From: Bordetella sp. BOR01
GTDB lineage: Bacteria > Pseudomonadota > Gammaproteobacteria > Burkholderiales > Burkholderiaceae_B
Assembly (NCBI RefSeq): GCF_019218885.1
Contig: NZ_JAHUWT010000003.1
Span: forward strand, 1,302,001 to 1,366,000
Length of the DNA: 64,000 nt
Reading direction: 5' to 3'
In this document: one piece after another, positions 61,655 through 64,000 of the stretch
Layout: every line of letters begins with the position of its first letter
Position numbering within the stretch: the first letter of the stretch is position 1
Made by a program: the position numbers and the translations under genes
Notes under the pieces: generated by a model
Databases searched by the model: none
What the model saw: only the letters and a program-made list of their open reading frames with translations
Told to the model about the DNA's origin: nothing

Positions 61655-62490
61655 GCCGCACCGCGCCCCGGCAGTCCCGAGCGCGCGGTGCAATCGCGCG
61701 CCAGCAGTTGCGCCGGCGTGGCGGCCATGGCTTGCGGGCCGGTTCCCAGCAGCACGTATCGCAGGCCGGCGCGTGCAGCGCCCGCCGCATCGGTGGCGGG
61801 ATTGTCGCCAATGACCAGCGTGGCGGCCGGCGTGCTTCCCAGCCGGCGCAACCCCTCGGCGAACATGGCGGGCCCGGGCTTGCCGCATACGTGCCGGGGC
61901 CGGTTGCCGGTGCAGGCCATTACCGCCTGCAGCAGCGTGCCGGTTTCCGGCACGATCTGCCCGTCGGGGCCGGGATGGGTGCGGTCGATGTTGCTGGCCA
62001 CCAGCTTGGCGCCACGGGCCAGCTCGCGGGCCATGGCGGCCAGTGCCGCATAGTCGAAGGTCTTGTCCAGCGCCAGCGCCACCACATCCGCATCGCGTTC
62101 CACTAGCCGGCACCCGCGTGCCGCCGCCTGGCGTTTCAGGGCCGGTGTGGCGCGCATCAGTATGCGCGCGCCCGCATGGTGGGCGCGCAGGTATTGCACC
62201 ATTTGTTCGCCCGCCAGCACCAGGTCGCCGGCGCGCACGGGCAGCCCCATGCCGCGCAGGCGCCGCGCCATCTGGTGCGCGGTATGCGTGGAATTGTTCG
62301 ACACGATGACGAAGCGCCCGTGAAAAGCGCGCAGCAGCTCGGCCGCGCCTTCAATGGGTTCATGTTCGCGGATCAGCGTGCCGTCCAGGTCCAGGATCAA
62401 GCTGGGCTGGCCGGCGTGCCAGGGTGTGTCTTCAGGGTTGGGTGCGGATGCGGCGGGGCAGGCCAGGGAAGGCGAATCGTAGGCAGTCAT
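61651..62490 (-). CDS. HAD-superfamily phosphatase (IIA, NagD/PGP-like)
   Basis: A 279-aa phosphatase. Motif I LDLDGTLI (nucleophile Asp), motif II VSNNST, and motif IV VIGDNPATDAAGA with a preceding GKPGPAMF. The C2 cap between motifs II and III is the NagD type, acting on sugar phosphates or phosphoglycolate-like compounds. It is convergent with the RpiR regulator and they overlap by 4 nt. Confidence 0.88.
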   Translation of the reverse strand: MTAYDSPSLACPAASAPNPEDTPWHAGQPSLILDLDGTLIREHEPIEGAAELLRAFHGRFVIVSNNSTHTAHQMARRLRGMGLPVRAGDLVLAGEQMVQYLRAHHAGARILMRATPALKRQAAARGCRLVERDADVVALALDKTFDYAALAAMARELARGAKLVASNIDRTHPGPDGQIVPETGTLLQAVMACTGNRPRHVCGKPGPAMFAEGLRRLGSTPAATLVIGDNPATDAAGAARAGLRYVLLGTGPQAMAATPAQLLARDCTARSGLPGRGAA

Positions 62491-62569
62491 GCGGGCGAGA
62501 TCGGGACGACAACAACACAGCCAGTTTAGCTGAATAAAGCTCATTTTGTAATAAATAATATTTGAGCAT

Positions 62570-62603
62570 CATTCATTTCATTGTCATCTTGCCTGCCTAA
62601 TCT
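62570..62603 (+). promoter_or_regulatory. Pho-box-like site and -10 for the lipoprotein-phospholipase C genes
   Basis: CATTCAT (62570-62576) and TTGTCAT (62581-62587) are 11 bp apart and match the PhoB half-site CTGTCAT at five and six of seven bases. A -10-like TAATCT (62598-62603) begins ten bases later, the same spacing as at 33958-33980. Confidence 0.55.
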
Positions 62604-62645
62604 TGCATCCCATCTGCTGCATCCCACCCGCAAGAGGACCCCGAC

Positions 62646-62807
62646 ATGAACTCGCTATCTTCCCGCCCCTGGGCCGCCCTGGCGGCCAGCCTGCTGTTAT
62701 GCCTGCTGACTGCCTGCGGCAGCGGCAGCGACGACGACGATTCTTCCAGCCAACCCGAAACGCCCGAGAACCCGGGCCCATCGGCGCAACTGCGCTGTGC
62801 GCCCTGA
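62646..62807 (+). CDS. Small lipoprotein
   Basis: A 53-aa lipoprotein: MNSLSSRPWAALAASLLL then the lipobox LLTAC (Cys at about 23), followed by GSGSDDDDSSS and a Pro/Glu-rich end. AGAGGA lies nine bases before the ATG. It is the first ORF after the Pho-box-like promoter and lies 62 nt before phospholipase C. The acidic Asp run may bind cations or act as an outer-membrane sorting signal. No family recognised. Confidence 0.65.
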   Translation: MNSLSSRPWAALAASLLLCLLTACGSGSDDDDSSSQPETPENPGPSAQLRCAP

Positions 62808-62869
62808 GCGGGGCCGCCCCCAATCGCGAGCTGCATGCCCCCCTTCTTCCCATTCCGCGTGAGACCTTC

Positions 62870-64000
62870 ATGACCAAGCCTATTTTTCCTGCGCCTGGCG
62901 ACAGTGCGCCCCGCCATGCGGCCCGCCGCGACTTCTTGCGCAAATCGGCCGGCGCCATGGGCGCCCTGTCGGCGGCCGCCCTGCTGCCCGCTTCCATTCA
63001 ACGCGCCCTGGCCATTTCGGCGGCTGTCGAAACCGGCACCATCCAGGACGTCAAGCACGTGGTCATCCTGATGCAGGAAAACCGTGCCTTCAACCATTAC
63101 TTCGGCGCCATGCGCGGCGTGCGCGGCTTCGGCGACCGGTTTCCCATTCCGCTGGCCAGCGGCAAGTCGGTGTGGTTCCAGTCGGACGGCACGAAAGAAG
63201 TGCCGCCCTATCACCTGGACCGCGAATCGATGAACGCCATTTTCGTGCCGGGCACGCCGCATTCGTTCTCTGACGCGCAGGCCGCCTGGAACCAGGGCAA
63301 GTTCGGTTTCTGGCCCCAGTACAAGAATGTGCATTCCATGGGGTACTACCGGCGCACCGACATTCCGTTCCAGTATGCGCTGGCCGAGGCATTCACGATT
63401 TGCGACGGCTACCACTGTTCCATTACCACCGGCACCGATCCCAATCGCATCGTGTTCTGGTCGGGTTCGAACTTCAATCCGGAACTGGGCCGCCTGGGCA
63501 TCAACTGCACCGATTCCGATTCGGAGCCGAACAACCTGCGCTGCTGGATTACCGGCGCGCTGCCCGAGCCCGGCTACACCTACCAGGGCTCGTCGTTCAA
63601 GTGGCCGACACTGCCCGACCTGCTGGAAAAGGCCGGCGTCAGCTGGCGCTTTTACCAAGACCCGAACAATAACTGGACAGGCGCCATGCACGGCGGCCTG
63701 GCGTTCGAATCGTTCCGCACGGCCGAGCCAGGCTCGCCGCTGTACGAAAAGGGCATGAGCCACTACAGCCTGGAAGCCCTGACCAACGATGTGCGCAACA
63801 ACACCTTGCCCGAGGTGTCGTGGGTGCTGCCCTCGCCGCCCGAGTCCGAGCATCCGGGCGGCGGCGGCAGCACCTCGCAGGGGGCCGACTACATTTCGCG
63901 CGTGCTGGACGCGCTGACGGCCAATCCGGAAGTCTGGGCCAAGACGGCGTTCTTCATCACGTTCGACGAGAACGATGGCCTGTTCGACCACCTGCCGCCG
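62870..64000 (+). CDS. Tat-exported phospholipase C, 3' end cut
   Basis: The first 377 aa of an AcpA/PLC-family phosphoesterase; the frame is open to the window end. The Tat signal ARRDFLRKSAG (about 18-28) is followed by HVVILMQENRAFNHYFG (metal E70 and N71; FNH in place of the usual FDH), the nucleophile region CSITTGTDPNRIVFWSG, and FDENDGLFDH metal ligands just before the cut. Such enzymes split phosphatidylcholine-type lipids in the periplasm or outside. The Pho-box-like promoter fits phosphate scavenging. Confidence 0.92.
   Translation, partial: MTKPIFPAPGDSAPRHAARRDFLRKSAGAMGALSAAALLPASIQRALAISAAVETGTIQDVKHVVILMQENRAFNHYFGAMRGVRGFGDRFPIPLASGKSVWFQSDGTKEVPPYHLDRESMNAIFVPGTPHSFSDAQAAWNQGKFGFWPQYKNVHSMGYYRRTDIPFQYALAEAFTICDGYHCSITTGTDPNRIVFWSGSNFNPELGRLGINCTDSDSEPNNLRCWITGALPEPGYTYQGSSFKWPTLPDLLEKAGVSWRFYQDPNNNWTGAMHGGLAFESFRTAEPGSPLYEKGMSHYSLEALTNDVRNNTLPEVSWVLPSPPESEHPGGGGSTSQGADYISRVLDALTANPEVWAKTAFFITFDENDGLFDHLPP

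Noticed and set aside
1-64000. tRNA and rRNA genes, integrase-flanked island
   Set aside because: No tRNA T-loop/acceptor pattern or rRNA segment was found. The only tyrosine recombinase is housekeeping xerC.

Overview
The window looks like the chromosome of a high-GC betaproteobacterium of the order Burkholderiales, most likely Alcaligenaceae (Bordetella/Achromobacter type). Reasons: very high third-position GC, five orphan Bug-type (TctC) periplasmic receptors, a betaproteobacterial one-cysteine DksA, an S-adenosylhomocysteine riboswitch in front of ahcY, and the conserved blocks dapF-DUF484-xerC, lpxL-lpxL/metK and ahcY-small membrane protein-metF. I see no tRNA or rRNA gene, CRISPR array, transposase or prophage.

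Layout. 1-3630: end of a sugar-acid type operon (Bug receptor, DapA-family lyase, hydroxypyruvate isomerase, tartronate semialdehyde reductase). 3650-12900: dksA, then a compact zinc-acquisition region: COG0523 metallochaperone GTPase, Zur, an unannotated 49-aa membrane ORF, znuC, znuB, znuA, DUF1007, a NicO-type permease and the outer-membrane receptor znuD. Zur-box-like palindromes lie in the zur/znu divergent region and in front of znuD. 12900-18850: xerC, DUF484, dapF, two lipid A acyltransferases, and metK with a structured leader. 18860-26420: a TrmB-family regulator divergent from a five-gene cluster (carboxyltransferase, biotin carrier, two split halves of an ADP-forming acyl-CoA synthetase, biotin carboxylase) plus a Bug receptor. 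26430-31530: LysR regulator, Bug receptor, LeuCD-like hydro-lyase and a fluoroacetate-dehalogenase-like hydrolase. 31600-33820: a DUF1289 protein and an unrecognised exported-protein/YcxB membrane-protein pair. 34018: a glycosyltransferase behind four 11-bp repeats resembling a Pho box. 35100-39085: Bug receptor, SAH riboswitch, ahcY, holin-like protein, metF. 39120-40860: hipBA toxin-antitoxin with three evenly spaced palindromic operators. 40950-44890: DUF4387, AtuA-like protein, Bug receptor, LysR. 45028-49183: the four-gene Anbu proteasome-like / transglutaminase / alpha-E / ATP-grasp operon. About 49320-49480: a probable 6S RNA. 49527-62490: housekeeping genes (5-FCL, lytic transglycosylase, cca, MidA-like methyltransferase, RhlE-like helicase, ung, amino-acid binding protein, NnrS, RpiR regulator, HAD phosphatase). 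62570-64000: a second Pho-box-like promoter, a 53-aa lipoprotein and a Tat-exported phospholipase C cut by the window end.

How the genes work together. The zinc block would carry Zn across the outer membrane (ZnuD), through the periplasm (ZnuA, perhaps DUF1007), across the inner membrane (ZnuBC), and to client proteins through the GTPase, all repressed by Zur when zinc is sufficient. ahcY, metF and metK form the methyl cycle, with SAH sensed by RNA. The two Pho-box promoters suggest one phosphate-starvation response that hydrolyses phospholipids and replaces them with glycolipids. The Bug-linked clusters look like separate carboxylate-catabolism modules whose substrates cannot be read from sequence.
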